The notes under the pieces: model-generated
The model's database searches: none
The model's input: only the letters and a program-made list of their open reading frames with translations
What the model was told of the DNA's origin: nothing
Made by a program: the position numbers and the translations under genes
Source: JAYSFC01 sp041913505
GTDB lineage: Bacteria > Pseudomonadota > Gammaproteobacteria > Burkholderiales > Burkholderiaceae_C
NCBI GenBank assembly: GCA_041913505.1
Contig: JAYSFC010000082.1
Span: forward strand, 1-17,134
DNA: 17,134 nucleotides
Direction of reading: 5' to 3'
Part shown: one piece after another, positions 1 to 7,526 of the stretch
Position numbering within the stretch: position 1 is the first letter of the stretch
How the letters are laid out: every line of letters starts with the position of its first letter

Positions 1-789
<789 letters not shown>

Positions 790-790
<1 letters not shown>

Positions 791-1953
791 TACTTCTTCT
801 CCATCAGCGCGGTGAAGCGGTCAAACAGGTAGGCGATATCGTGCGGGCCTGGCGAGGCTTCGGGGTGGCCCTGGAAGCAGAACGCGGGCTTGTCGGTGTG
901 CGCAAGGCCCTGCAGCGTGCCGTCGAACAGGCTGATGTGCGTGGGACGCAAATTGGCGGGCAGCGAAGCCATGTCCACGGCGAAGCCATGATTCTGGCTC
1001 GTGATGCTCACGCGGCCGGTGTCCAGGTCCTTCACGGGGTGGTTGGCGCCGTGGTGGCTGTTGTCCATCTTGAACGTCTTGGCACCGCTGGCCAGGGCCA
1101 TGATCTGGTGACCCAGGCAGATGCCAAAGGTGGGCACGCCGCTGTCCAAGATCTGGCGCACAGCGTCAATCGCATAGTCGCACGCGGCCGGATCGCCAGG
1201 GCCGTTGGACAGGAAGATCCCGTCGGGATTCATCGCAAGCACCTCGGCTGCAGGCGTCTGTGCCGGCACCACGGTGAGCTTGCAGCCGCGCTCGGCCAGC
1301 ATGCGCAGGATGTTCTTCTTCACGCCGAAGTCGTAGGCCACCACGTGGAAGCGCGGCGCGGTCTGCGTGCCGTAGCCGGAGCCCAGTTGCCACTCGGTCT
1401 GGTCCCAGGTGTAGGGGGTGGACGTGCTCACCACCTTGGCGAGGTCCAGGCCCTTCATGTCGGGGGCAGCTTTGGCGGCGGCGATGGCTTCGTCGATGCG
1501 CGCCTGGGTTACCGCCTCGCCAGCCGCCAGGCCGACGATGGCGCCATTCTGAGCGCCCTTTTCACGCAGCAGGCGCGTGAGCTTGCGGGTATCGATGTTG
1601 GCAATGGCCACCGTGTTCTCGCGCACGAGGTACTGCGAGAGCGTCTCGGTTTTGCGGAAGTTGCTGGCCAGAAGGGGCAGGTCCTTGATGATCAGGCCCG
1701 CTGCATGGACCTTGTCGGCCTCGATGTCCTCGCCGTTAACGCCGTAGTTGCCGATGTGCGGATACGTCAGGGTGACGATCTGCTGGCAGTAGCTGGGGTC
1801 GGTGAGGATTTCCTGGTAGCCGGTGATGGCGGTGTTGAACACCACCTCGCCGACGGTGGTGCCGGTGGCACCGATCGAGTTGCCAACAAAGACCGTGCCG
1901 TCTGCGAGCGCCAGGATGGCGGGCGGGAAGGTTCCCTTAAGAGACAAAAGCAC
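790..1953 (-). CDS. carA: Carbamoyl-phosphate synthetase small (glutaminase) subunit
   Basis: CarA hydrolyses glutamine and passes ammonia to CarB. The protein is 387 residues, the normal family length. The N-terminal half is the CarA-specific domain (LADGTVF, NTAITGYQEILTDPSY). The C-terminal half is a class I glutamine amidotransferase with nucleophile Cys in GICLGHQ (about residue 279) and the His-Glu pair in FQGHPEASPGPHD (about 363 and 365), so the triad is intact. I chose the GTG at 1953-1951 because it gives the family N-terminus (M)LLSLKGTFPPAIL and has a GGAG six bases upstream. The frame stays open further upstream, but that part shows no family similarity. The gene follows a 223-bp gap holding a possible promoter and a structured leader. 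Confidence 0.96.
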
Positions 1954-1959
1954 TGGGTT

Positions 1960-1963
1960 CTCC
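1960..1963 (-). promoter_or_regulatory. carA ribosome-binding site supporting the GTG start
   Basis: GGAG on the minus strand lies six bases upstream of the GTG at 1953. It decides the carA start in the absence of an ATG. Its GG half falls inside a small potential hairpin (1962-1975, stem CCGA/TCGG, 6-nt loop), so access to it could depend on leader folding. Confidence 0.65.
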
Positions 1964-2051
1964 GAAATGTGTCGGGTCGCCCGGAGTCCGCAGGACGGGT
2001 GCCTGAGGACTGCTACTTGTTGGGGAATTGCTTTGGATGCGGCCGGGCGAC
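1962..2051 (-). promoter_or_regulatory. Structured 5' leader of carA (possible cis-regulatory RNA)
   Basis: Three helices can form end to end in the RNA upstream of carA. (1) A perfect 9-bp long-range stem pairs GTCGCCCGG (2051-2043) with CCGGGCGAC (1984-1976). (2) Directly next to its 3' arm is a hairpin at 2011-1985 with two 10-nt arms, one internal mismatch and a 7-nt loop. (3) Directly after the 3' arm is a 4-bp hairpin at 1975-1962 that takes in part of the GGAG ribosome-binding site. A competing CGGG-CGA-CCCG hairpin is also possible. There is no U-tract, so this is not an obvious intrinsic terminator. I do not recognise it as a named riboswitch or leader. The pairing is seen in the sequence; a regulatory role is inference. 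Confidence 0.4.
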
Positions 2052-2072
2052 GTTTTTGCGGGAAAGCCTCCA

Positions 2073-2078
2073 ATTGTA
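2073..2078 (-). promoter_or_regulatory. Possible -10 element of a carA promoter
   Basis: TACAAT on the minus strand lies about 120 bases ahead of the carA start and just upstream of the structured leader, which would place transcription initiation near 2066. The hexamer 17 bases upstream (CTTCGG at 2101-2096) is a poor match to TTGACA, so the call rests on the -10 match and on position. The rest of the 1954-2176 gap holds no gene that I can support. Confidence 0.35.
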
Positions 2079-2176
2079 GCCTGCACGACAGCCGCCCGAA
2101 GGCCAGCAGGCCAATACCCCCATGCCGTCCTCGCCGTACGCATGCATAGCTTTGAGGCCGTGCTTCCCCTCTGCGC

Positions 2177-2974
2177 TCAGCCCCCCTGAGCCAGCGCCCG
2201 CCCTGCAGCGCTGGCGTAGAGGCAGATCGCCGCGGCGGCCCCCACGTTGAGCGACTCCTCGCCCCCTGGCTGGGCGATGCGGATGCGTTGGCCGGCGCGC
2301 GCCTCGAGTTCGGCCGACACGCCCTGCCCTTCATGCCCCATGAGCCAGGCGCAGGGCCAAGGCAGCGCGGCACGGTGCAGCAGTTCTCCTTCGTGCGAAC
2401 TCGTGGCGAGCAGCGGTACGTCGAGCGCATCCAAGTCCTCGGGCGCAAGCCCTTCGACCAGCCGCAGCGCGAAGTGCGCCCCCATGCCCGCACGCAGCAC
2501 CTTGGCGCTCCAGAGCGCAGCCGTTCCCTTGAGTGCGGCGATCTGGGTGAAGCCGAAGGCCGAGGCACTGCGCAGGATGGACCCCACATTGCCCGCGTCC
2601 TGCAGGCGGTCGAGCACCACGGTGGGCGCACCGGCCTGCAACCCGGGCGCGCCAGGCAGCGCCACCACAAAGCCCATGCCCAGGCGCGCGGGTGACTCCA
2701 GGCCACTGACGTCGGCCCAGAGGGCGTCCGAAAGCACTACTGTTTTAGGAGCTACTTGCGCATATTCCACCTGCGCCTGTGGCCAAAAAGACTCGGAATA
2801 CACCGCAATGGCGGCCTGCTGTCCACGCGCGAGCGCAGCGCGGCACAGGTGGTCTCCCTCGAGCCACACGCGGCCCTGCTTGCGGTAGGCCGTGCTGTCC
2901 TGCGCCAGGCGGCGCAGGTCTTTCACGAACGCGTTGTCGCGCGAGTGGATGGCAGTGACAGAGGCAAAGGTCAT
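2177..2974 (-). CDS. TrmH/SpoU-family RNA 2'-O-ribose methyltransferase
   Basis: This is a predicted SAM-dependent methyltransferase that modifies a ribose 2'-OH in rRNA or tRNA; the exact target cannot be told. The 265-residue protein has an N-terminal SpoU substrate-binding-like domain (about 1-105) and a C-terminal SPOUT knot domain. All three SpoU motifs are present: motif 1 around DAGNVGSILRSA (Asn129, Arg135), motif 2 WLMGHEGQGVS (210-220), and motif 3 with ESLNVGAAAAICLY (240-253). The ATG at 2974 gives MTFASVTAIHSRDNAFVK, typical of this group, and starts seven bases after the rnhB stop. No strong ribosome-binding site is visible, so coupling to rnhB is likely. Residues 61-79 are encoded by an AT-rich repeat-like islet (see the repeat entry). 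No symbol is given because RlmB, TrmH and TsnR-like proteins share these motifs. Confidence 0.88.
   Translation of the reverse strand: MTFASVTAIHSRDNAFVKDLRRLAQDSTAYRKQGRVWLEGDHLCRAALARGQQAAIAVYSESFWPQAQVEYAQVAPKTVVLSDALWADVSGLESPARLGMGFVVALPGAPGLQAGAPTVVLDRLQDAGNVGSILRSASAFGFTQIAALKGTAALWSAKVLRAGMGAHFALRLVEGLAPEDLDALDVPLLATSSHEGELLHRAALPWPCAWLMGHEGQGVSAELEARAGQRIRIAQPGGEESLNVGAAAAICLYASAAGRALAQGG
2738..2792 (+). repeat. Interspersed-repeat-like element inside the RNA methyltransferase gene
   Basis: On the plus strand the stretch begins TACTGTTTTAGGAGCTACTT, continues through an imperfect inverted repeat (GCTACTTGCGC and GCGCCTGTGGC, 8 of 11 positions complementary, 11-nt spacer) and ends near GGCCAAAAAG. 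It is AT-rich against a GC-rich background and brings in codons rare here (GTA, CCT, AAA, ACA). From memory it resembles a short interspersed palindromic repeat common in Comamonadaceae genomes; this was not checked by search. It stays in frame and encodes residues 61-79, between the two domains of the enzyme. A second, weaker copy lies in lpxB. Confidence 0.5.
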
Positions 2975-2981
2975 GGCAAGG

Positions 2982-3629
2982 TCAAATGGCGGCTGGCGCA
3001 TCCAGGGCCAGCGGTACCTGGGCCACGGGCGCGAACGAGCGGCGGTGCTCCGGGCAGGCGCCATGCGTGCGCAACGCGGCCAGATGCGCCGCCGTGCCGT
3101 AGCCCTTGTGGCCCGCGAAGCCGTACTGCGGGTAGCGGTCATGCAGTTGCTGGCACCAGCGGTCACGGTGCACCTTGGCCAGGATAGAGGCGGCGGAGAT
3201 CGATTGCACGAGTGCATCGCCCTTGACGATGGCCTCGGCCGGCACATCGAGCAGGGGCAGGCGATTGCCGTCCACCAGCACCATCACGGGCTTGAGGCGC
3301 AGCCCCAGGACGGCGCGGCGCATGGCCAGCAGCGTGGCCTGCAGGATGTTGAGGCGGTCAATCTCCTCCACGCTGGCCTCGGCGATGCAAAAGCACAGCG
3401 CCTTGGCGCGGATTTCGTCGAAAAGCCGCTCGCGCCGTGCAGCACTGAGCTTCTTGGAATCGGCCAGGCCCGCGATGGGATGCAGGTCGTCCAAGATCAC
3501 CGCAGCCGCCACCACGGGGCCGGCCAGCGGCCCGCGCCCGGCCTCGTCCACGCCTGCCACGAGGCCGGGCGGATGCCAGGGTAGATGGGCCTGCACGGGC
3601 TCAGGCGGCAAGGACTTGGCGGATCGCAT
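2982..3629 (-). CDS. rnhB: Ribonuclease HII
   Basis: RNase HII cleaves the RNA strand of RNA-DNA hybrids and nicks at single ribonucleotides in DNA. The 215-residue protein has the type 2 RNase H core: GVDEAGRGPLAGPV (Asp28, Glu29), LVDGN (Asp120) and KGDALVQSISAASILAK (Asp138). The spacing of these acidic residues matches E. coli RnhB, so the active site is intact. The ATG at 3629 overlaps the end of lpxB by 29 bases; it gives a family-like N-terminal tail but has no clear ribosome-binding site. A GTG at 3596, just after the lpxB stop, is an alternative start that would keep the whole catalytic domain. The lpxB-rnhB junction is the usual one in proteobacteria. The methyltransferase gene follows after seven bases. 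Confidence 0.95.
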   Translation of the reverse strand: MRSAKSLPPEPVQAHLPWHPPGLVAGVDEAGRGPLAGPVVAAAVILDDLHPIAGLADSKKLSAARRERLFDEIRAKALCFCIAEASVEEIDRLNILQATLLAMRRAVLGLRLKPVMVLVDGNRLPLLDVPAEAIVKGDALVQSISAASILAKVHRDRWCQQLHDRYPQYGFAGHKGYGTAAHLAALRTHGACPEHRRSFAPVAQVPLALDAPAAI

Positions 3630-4758
3630 CGGCGGCCAATCGGGAGGTGTCGCGCAGCAGCTCGTGGTGCAGCGCCGTGAAGCGCTGCTCGAGGCCGGAC
3701 AGGACCTCAGGCGCCTCGGTGCGCGCCCGCAGCCAGCGCTGCACGGCGGCGCTGAGCGCCTCGGGCGTGGCCGCGTCCTGGATCAGCTCAGGCACAACGA
3801 AGTCTGCGCACAGGATGTTGGGCAACCCCACCCAGGGCTGCAACTGCTTGCGCCGCATGAGGCGCCAGCTGAGGGGATGCATGTGGTAGCCAATCACCAT
3901 GGGGCGCTTGAACAGCGCGGCCTCGAGCGTGGCCGTACCGCTCGCGATCAACGTGCAATCGCAAGCCGCGAGCACGGCATGCGACTGGCCGGGAACGATG
4001 GTGAGCAGGTCCTGCACACCGCACTCGCGCGCCACCTGCACGATGCGCTCGTGCAGTGCCGGCACGGCGGGAACTACCATTTTGATAGCTGGCCGATCCC
4101 GCTGGATGAGCGCTGCCGCCTTGAAGAAGGGGGGAGCGATGTACTGGATCTCGGCCGAGCGGCTGCCCGGCAAAATGGCCAGCACCTCGTCGTCGGGCGC
4201 CAGGCCCAGCTGCGCGCGCGCGACGGTGCGGTCGGGCACCAGCGGGATCACGCTTGCGAGCGGGTGCCCCACGTAGGTGGCGGCAATGCCATGGCGTGCA
4301 AGCAACTCGGGCTCGAACGGAAAGATACACAGCACGTGGTCGGCAGCGCGGCGGATCTTCTCGACGCGCTGGGCGCGCCAGGCCCAGATCGACGGACAGA
4401 CGAAATGCACGGTCTTGATGCCAGCGGCACGCAGGTCGGTCTCGAGCCCCAGGTTGAAATCGGGCGCATCAACACCGATGAACACCGAGGGCCGGTCGGC
4501 CAGCAGCCGCGCTCGCAATTGCTTGCGAATGCCCAGGATTTCACGCAGGCGCCGCAACACCTCCCAGCTGTAGCCATGCACGGCAAGCCGCTCGCTGGGC
4601 CACCAGGCCGTGAAGCCGCGCCGCGCCATCTGCGGGCCGCCGATTCCCTGCCCCACCAGCAACGGCCACTGGGCCTGCAAGCCATCGAGCAGCAAGCCGG
4701 CCAGCAGGTCGCCAGAGGCCTCACCCGCCACCATCGCCACGCGGGGGGTCGTTTCCAT
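3601..4758 (-). CDS. lpxB: Lipid-A-disaccharide synthase
   Basis: LpxB condenses UDP-2,3-diacylglucosamine with lipid X (2,3-diacylglucosamine 1-phosphate) to form the beta-1,6 disaccharide of lipid A at the inner face of the cytoplasmic membrane. The 385-residue length is normal. Recognisable family segments are VAGEASGDLLAG near the N-terminus, GVDAPDFNLGLE (95-106), CPSIWAWR (121-128), YVGHPL (162-167), ILPGSRSAEI (195-204) and SGTATLEAALF. The ATG at 4758 lies eight bases beyond the lpxA stop. Residues 213-228 are encoded by an AT-rich repeat-like islet between the GSR motif and the nucleotide-sugar-binding part of the GT-B fold. It keeps the frame and removes no known key residue. Confidence 0.97.
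   Translation of the reverse strand: METTPRVAMVAGEASGDLLAGLLLDGLQAQWPLLVGQGIGGPQMARRGFTAWWPSERLAVHGYSWEVLRRLREILGIRKQLRARLLADRPSVFIGVDAPDFNLGLETDLRAAGIKTVHFVCPSIWAWRAQRVEKIRRAADHVLCIFPFEPELLARHGIAATYVGHPLASVIPLVPDRTVARAQLGLAPDDEVLAILPGSRSAEIQYIAPPFFKAAALIQRDRPAIKMVVPAVPALHERIVQVARECGVQDLLTIVPGQSHAVLAACDCTLIASGTATLEAALFKRPMVIGYHMHPLSWRLMRRKQLQPWVGLPNILCADFVVPELIQDAATPEALSAAVQRWLRARTEAPEVLSGLEQRFTALHHELLRDTSRLAADAIRQVLAA
4075..4120 (+). repeat. Second, diverged repeat-like element, inside lpxB
   Basis: On the plus strand the stretch starts TACCATTTTGATAGCTGG and runs through GAGCGCTGCCGCC. It shares the pattern TACnnTTTTnnnAGCT and the orientation with the element at 2738-2792. The corresponding lpxB codons (GCT ATC AAA ATG GTA GTT) are unlike the GC-ending codons around them. 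The inverted-repeat part is more degraded than in the first element. Membership of the same family is inference from the shared pattern. Confidence 0.38.
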
Positions 4759-4766
4759 GGCGCGGG

Positions 4767-5561
4767 TCAGCGCGCGAGGCCGCGCGTGGATTGGTCGATG
4801 AAGGCCAGCATGAGCGCGATATCGTCTGCCGCCTCTACCGAATGCAGGTCAGCGATCGCGCTGCGCGCCGCATCCAGCGTGAGCCCCTGCCGGTACAGCA
4901 GCCGGTGCATCTGCTTGATGACCGCCAGCCGCTCAGCAGAAAAACCTCGACGGCGCAGGCCCTCGAGGTTGAGGCCGCGCACGGACAGCGGATTGCCATC
5001 CACCATCATGAACGGCGGCACATCTTGCGAGATGTGGCTCGCAAAGCCCGCCATGACGTGCGCTCCCACCTTGGTGAACTGGTGGACGCCCGTGAGGCCG
5101 CCGATGATCGCGTAGTCCGCCACATGCACATGGCCAGCAAGCGTGGCGTTGTTGGCCAGAATGGTGTGGTTGCCCACCACGCAGTCGTGTGCGATATGCA
5201 CGTAGGCCATGACCCAGTTGTCGTCGCCCACGGTGGTTACGCCGCGATCCTGCGCCGTGCCAGTGTTGAAGGTGCAGAACTCGCGGATGGTATTGCGGTC
5301 GCCGATCACGAGCGACGTGGGCTCGCCCGCATATTTCTTGTCCTGAGGCGCTGCGCCCAGCGAGGCGAACTGGAAGATACGATTGTCACGCCCGATGGTG
5401 GTGTGTCCCTCGATCACGCAGTGCGCACCCACCGAGGTGCCTGCACCGATCGTCACATGGGGACCGATCACCGCATAGGGCCCGACCGTGGCCGAAGCAT
5501 CGATGCGGGCCTCCGCATCGACAAGGGCTGTGGGATGGATGTTGCTCACGTTGGCACGCAC
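4767..5561 (-). CDS. lpxA: UDP-N-acetylglucosamine O-acyltransferase
   Basis: LpxA transfers a 3-hydroxyacyl chain from acyl-ACP to the 3-OH of UDP-GlcNAc, the first step of lipid A synthesis, in the cytosol. The 264-residue protein (E. coli 262) is mostly left-handed beta-helix hexapeptide repeats, followed by a helical C-terminal tail ending STRGLAR. The catalytic His is in HIAHDC (His125 with this start, the same number as in E. coli), and the FQFASLG and QDKKYAGEPT segments are typical. I chose the GTG at 5561, the base after the fabZ stop, because it keeps E. coli numbering. A GTG at 5549, giving (M)SNIHPTALVD, is a credible alternative. The acyl chain length cannot be read from sequence alone. 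Confidence 0.95.
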   Translation of the reverse strand: MRANVSNIHPTALVDAEARIDASATVGPYAVIGPHVTIGAGTSVGAHCVIEGHTTIGRDNRIFQFASLGAAPQDKKYAGEPTSLVIGDRNTIREFCTFNTGTAQDRGVTTVGDDNWVMAYVHIAHDCVVGNHTILANNATLAGHVHVADYAIIGGLTGVHQFTKVGAHVMAGFASHISQDVPPFMMVDGNPLSVRGLNLEGLRRRGFSAERLAVIKQMHRLLYRQGLTLDAARSAIADLHSVEAADDIALMLAFIDQSTRGLAR

Positions 5562-6002
5562 TCAACCCACGTTGCGCATGGTGCACATGAGTTCGGCCTC
5601 GCAGGCCACTTCTCCGCCCACGCTGGCCACGGCCTTGAATTTCCAGATGCCGCCACGCACGCGGTCGATCGTGATCTCGAGCAGCAGCTGGTCGCCGGGC
5701 TCTACAGGGCGCTTGAAGCGCGCGCCGTCGATGCCGACGAAGTAATAGATGTTGTTCTCGTCAGGCACCTTGCCCATGGCGTCGAAGGCCAGCAGGCCGG
5801 CCGCCTGGGCCAGCGCCTCCAGGATCAGCACGCCAGGCATCACGGGGCGGCCCGGGAAATGCCCCATGAAATAGGGCTCATTGAACGTGACGTTCTTGAT
5901 CGCCTTGATGCGCGTGTTGCTCTCAAGCTCGATCACCTTGTCCACCAGCAGAAAGGGATAGCGGTGGGGCAGTTGCTTGAGAATTGCGTGAATATCCATC
6001 AT
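5562..6002 (-). CDS. fabZ: 3-hydroxyacyl-[acyl-carrier-protein] dehydratase
   Basis: FabZ dehydrates 3-hydroxyacyl-ACP to trans-2-enoyl-ACP in fatty acid elongation. It competes with LpxA and LpxD for 3-hydroxyacyl-ACP, which fits its place between lpxD and lpxA. The 146-residue hot-dog-fold protein has HRYPFLLVDKV at the N-terminus and the catalytic GHFPGRPVMPGVLILEALAQ segment, with His48 and Glu62. Two tandem ATG codons begin the frame (6002 and 5999); either could serve, and I report the outer one. The stop codon abuts the lpxA GTG, and lpxD ends 12 bases upstream. Confidence 0.97.
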   Translation of the reverse strand: MMDIHAILKQLPHRYPFLLVDKVIELESNTRIKAIKNVTFNEPYFMGHFPGRPVMPGVLILEALAQAAGLLAFDAMGKVPDENNIYYFVGIDGARFKRPVEPGDQLLLEITIDRVRGGIWKFKAVASVGGEVACEAELMCTMRNVG

Positions 6003-6014
6003 CGAGTTCCGTTT

Positions 6015-6989
6015 TTATGCTGCTTTCAGTGCCTGCTCCAGCGCCTTGATGCGCTCACGCAAGGCATGCAGTTGCTTGAGGGTCGCAGCGTTCTTTTCCC
6101 ATTTCGCATTCTCGTCGATGGGGAACATGCCAGTGTACAGGCCCGGCTGGGTCAGCGAACGAGTGACCACCGAGGCCGCAGAAATGTGTACGTGATCGGC
6201 CAGCGCCAGATGGCCCAGCACCACGGCACCACCGCCCACGGTGCAGTGCGCGCCGATGGTGGCGCTGCCCGCCACGCCCACGCAGCCGGCCATGGCTGCG
6301 TGGCGCCCGATGTGCACGTTGTGACCGATCTGGATGAGGTTGTCGAGCTTGACGCCGTCTTCCACCACCGTGTCTTCGAGGGCACCGCGGTCGATGCAGG
6401 TGTTGGCGCCGATTTCGACATCGTCCCCGATGCGCACGGCGCCAAGCTGCTCGATCTTGACCCAGGTGCCGTTCTCGGGCGCGAAGCCGAAGCCGTCCGC
6501 GCCGATCACCACACCCGCATGCAGGATGCAGCGCGCACCCACATGGCAGCCCTCGCCCACGGTCACGCGCGACTTGAGCACCGTGCCGGCGCCAATGTGT
6601 GCACCGCGCTCGACCACGCACAGCGGTCCGATGGTCGCCGTGGGATGCACCACCGCCTGCGGATCCACCACGGCACTCGGGTGCACGCCGGCCGTCCCAG
6701 TGGGCGCCCGCTGCTGCTTCCACAGCTGCGTGGCCCGCGCAAAATAGACATAGGGGTTGTCCGCGACGATGCAGGCGCCGCGCGCCATGGCAGCCTCGCG
6801 CATCGCCGGCGCCACAATGACACAGGCCGCCTTGGAGGCGGCCAGTTGCTGTTGATAGCGGGGGTTGCTGAGAAAGCTCAGGTCACCCGGGCCGGCCGAC
6901 TCGAGCGGCGCGATGCGGGAGATTTCCACCTCCCGCGCCCCGCCTTCGAGCATACCGCCAAGTGCATCAACGATCTGCCCTAGCAGCAT
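6015..6989 (-). CDS. lpxD: UDP-3-O-(3-hydroxyacyl)glucosamine N-acyltransferase
   Basis: LpxD adds the N-linked 3-hydroxyacyl chain to UDP-3-O-acylglucosamine, the third step of lipid A synthesis. The N-terminal uridine-binding domain contains GDLSFLSNPRYQQQL (36-50). A left-handed beta-helix follows (about 100-275), with catalytic-type His in LIQIGHNVHIG (His223) and a second conserved His in LGHL (His260). A C-terminal helix (ALRERIKALEQALKAA) ends the protein. I chose the ATG at 6989, giving MLLGQIVDALGG and 324 residues, because an AGGGGG lies seven bases upstream. The ATG at 6995 and the GTGs at 6992 and 7010 are in frame, but they sit too close to that site or upstream of it. Confidence 0.95.
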   Translation of the reverse strand: MLLGQIVDALGGMLEGGAREVEISRIAPLESAGPGDLSFLSNPRYQQQLAASKAACVIVAPAMREAAMARGACIVADNPYVYFARATQLWKQQRAPTGTAGVHPSAVVDPQAVVHPTATIGPLCVVERGAHIGAGTVLKSRVTVGEGCHVGARCILHAGVVIGADGFGFAPENGTWVKIEQLGAVRIGDDVEIGANTCIDRGALEDTVVEDGVKLDNLIQIGHNVHIGRHAAMAGCVGVAGSATIGAHCTVGGGAVVLGHLALADHVHISAASVVTRSLTQPGLYTGMFPIDENAKWEKNAATLKQLHALRERIKALEQALKAA

Positions 6990-6996
6990 CACCATG

Positions 6997-7002
6997 CCCC
7001 CT
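6997..7002 (-). promoter_or_regulatory. lpxD ribosome-binding site
   Basis: AGGGGG on the minus strand lies seven bases before the ATG at 6989. It favours that start over the in-frame ATG at 6995, which is one base away, and the GTG at 7010, which lies upstream of it. Confidence 0.6.
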
Positions 7003-7013
7003 GGCTGCACCCA

Positions 7014-7526
7014 TCACTTGGCAGCGGCAGCATTCAGTGCCTTGAGCACCTTGTCCGTGATGTCGTACTTGGGGTTGATGTAAACGGCCTCTTGCAGGAT
7101 CACGTCGTATTTTTCGGACTCGGCGACCTGCTTGACCACCTTGTTGGCACGCTCGAGCACCTGGGACAGCTCTTCGTTCTTGCGCGCGTTCAGGTCTTCC
7201 TGGAATTCGCGGCGCTTGCGCTGGAAGTCACGGTCCTGCTCCACGAGCTGGCGCTGGCGCGTCGTGCGCTGGCTCTCGGCCATCGTGGGAGCCTCGCGCT
7301 CGAACTTCTCCGAGGCGGACTTCAGGCTGTTGCCCTGGTCGACGAGGTCTTTTTCGCGCTTGGCGAACTCCTGCTCGAGCTTGGCCTGCGCCGCCTTGGC
7401 GGCCGTGGCTTCGCGGAACAGGCGATCGGTATTGACAAAACCTGCCTTGAACTCCTGGGCTTGCACGGCGAAGGCCATGGAGCCAAGCAGAACGGCCAGG
7501 GCGAAATGGCGGGAAAGGGATTTCAT
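7014..7526 (-). CDS. skp: Periplasmic OmpH/Skp-family chaperone
   Basis: Skp holds unfolded outer-membrane proteins in the periplasm on their way to the Bam complex. The 170-residue protein has a Sec signal peptide (basic MKSLSRH, hydrophobic FALAVLLGSMAFA, probable cleavage after VQA at residue 23), a beta segment (FKAGFVNTDRLF), a long charged helical region rich in Lys, Arg, Glu and Gln (about 40-140) that would form the coiled-coil tentacle, and the family C-terminal segment around YDVILQEAVYINPKYDITDKVLKAL. The ATG overlaps the bamA stop by one base (TAATG), so translation is probably coupled to its partner. The lpxD start lies 24 bases after the stop. Confidence 0.95.
   Translation of the reverse strand: MKSLSRHFALAVLLGSMAFAVQAQEFKAGFVNTDRLFREATAAKAAQAKLEQEFAKREKDLVDQGNSLKSASEKFEREAPTMAESQRTTRQRQLVEQDRDFQRKRREFQEDLNARKNEELSQVLERANKVVKQVAESEKYDVILQEAVYINPKYDITDKVLKALNAAAAK

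Noticed and set aside
2136..2160. Possible further repeat remnant (ATAGCTTTGAGGCC) upstream of carA
   Set aside because: The match to the islets in the methyltransferase gene and lpxB is limited to short words, with no palindrome or consistent spacing.
1954..2706. N-terminal extension of the carA reading frame
   Set aside because: The frame is open upstream of the GTG at 1953, but that part covers the leader and the methyltransferase gene in another frame and has no CarA similarity.
2975..3247. N-terminal extension of the methyltransferase
   Set aside because: The open frame upstream of the ATG at 2974 overlaps rnhB almost entirely and has the composition of a shadow frame.
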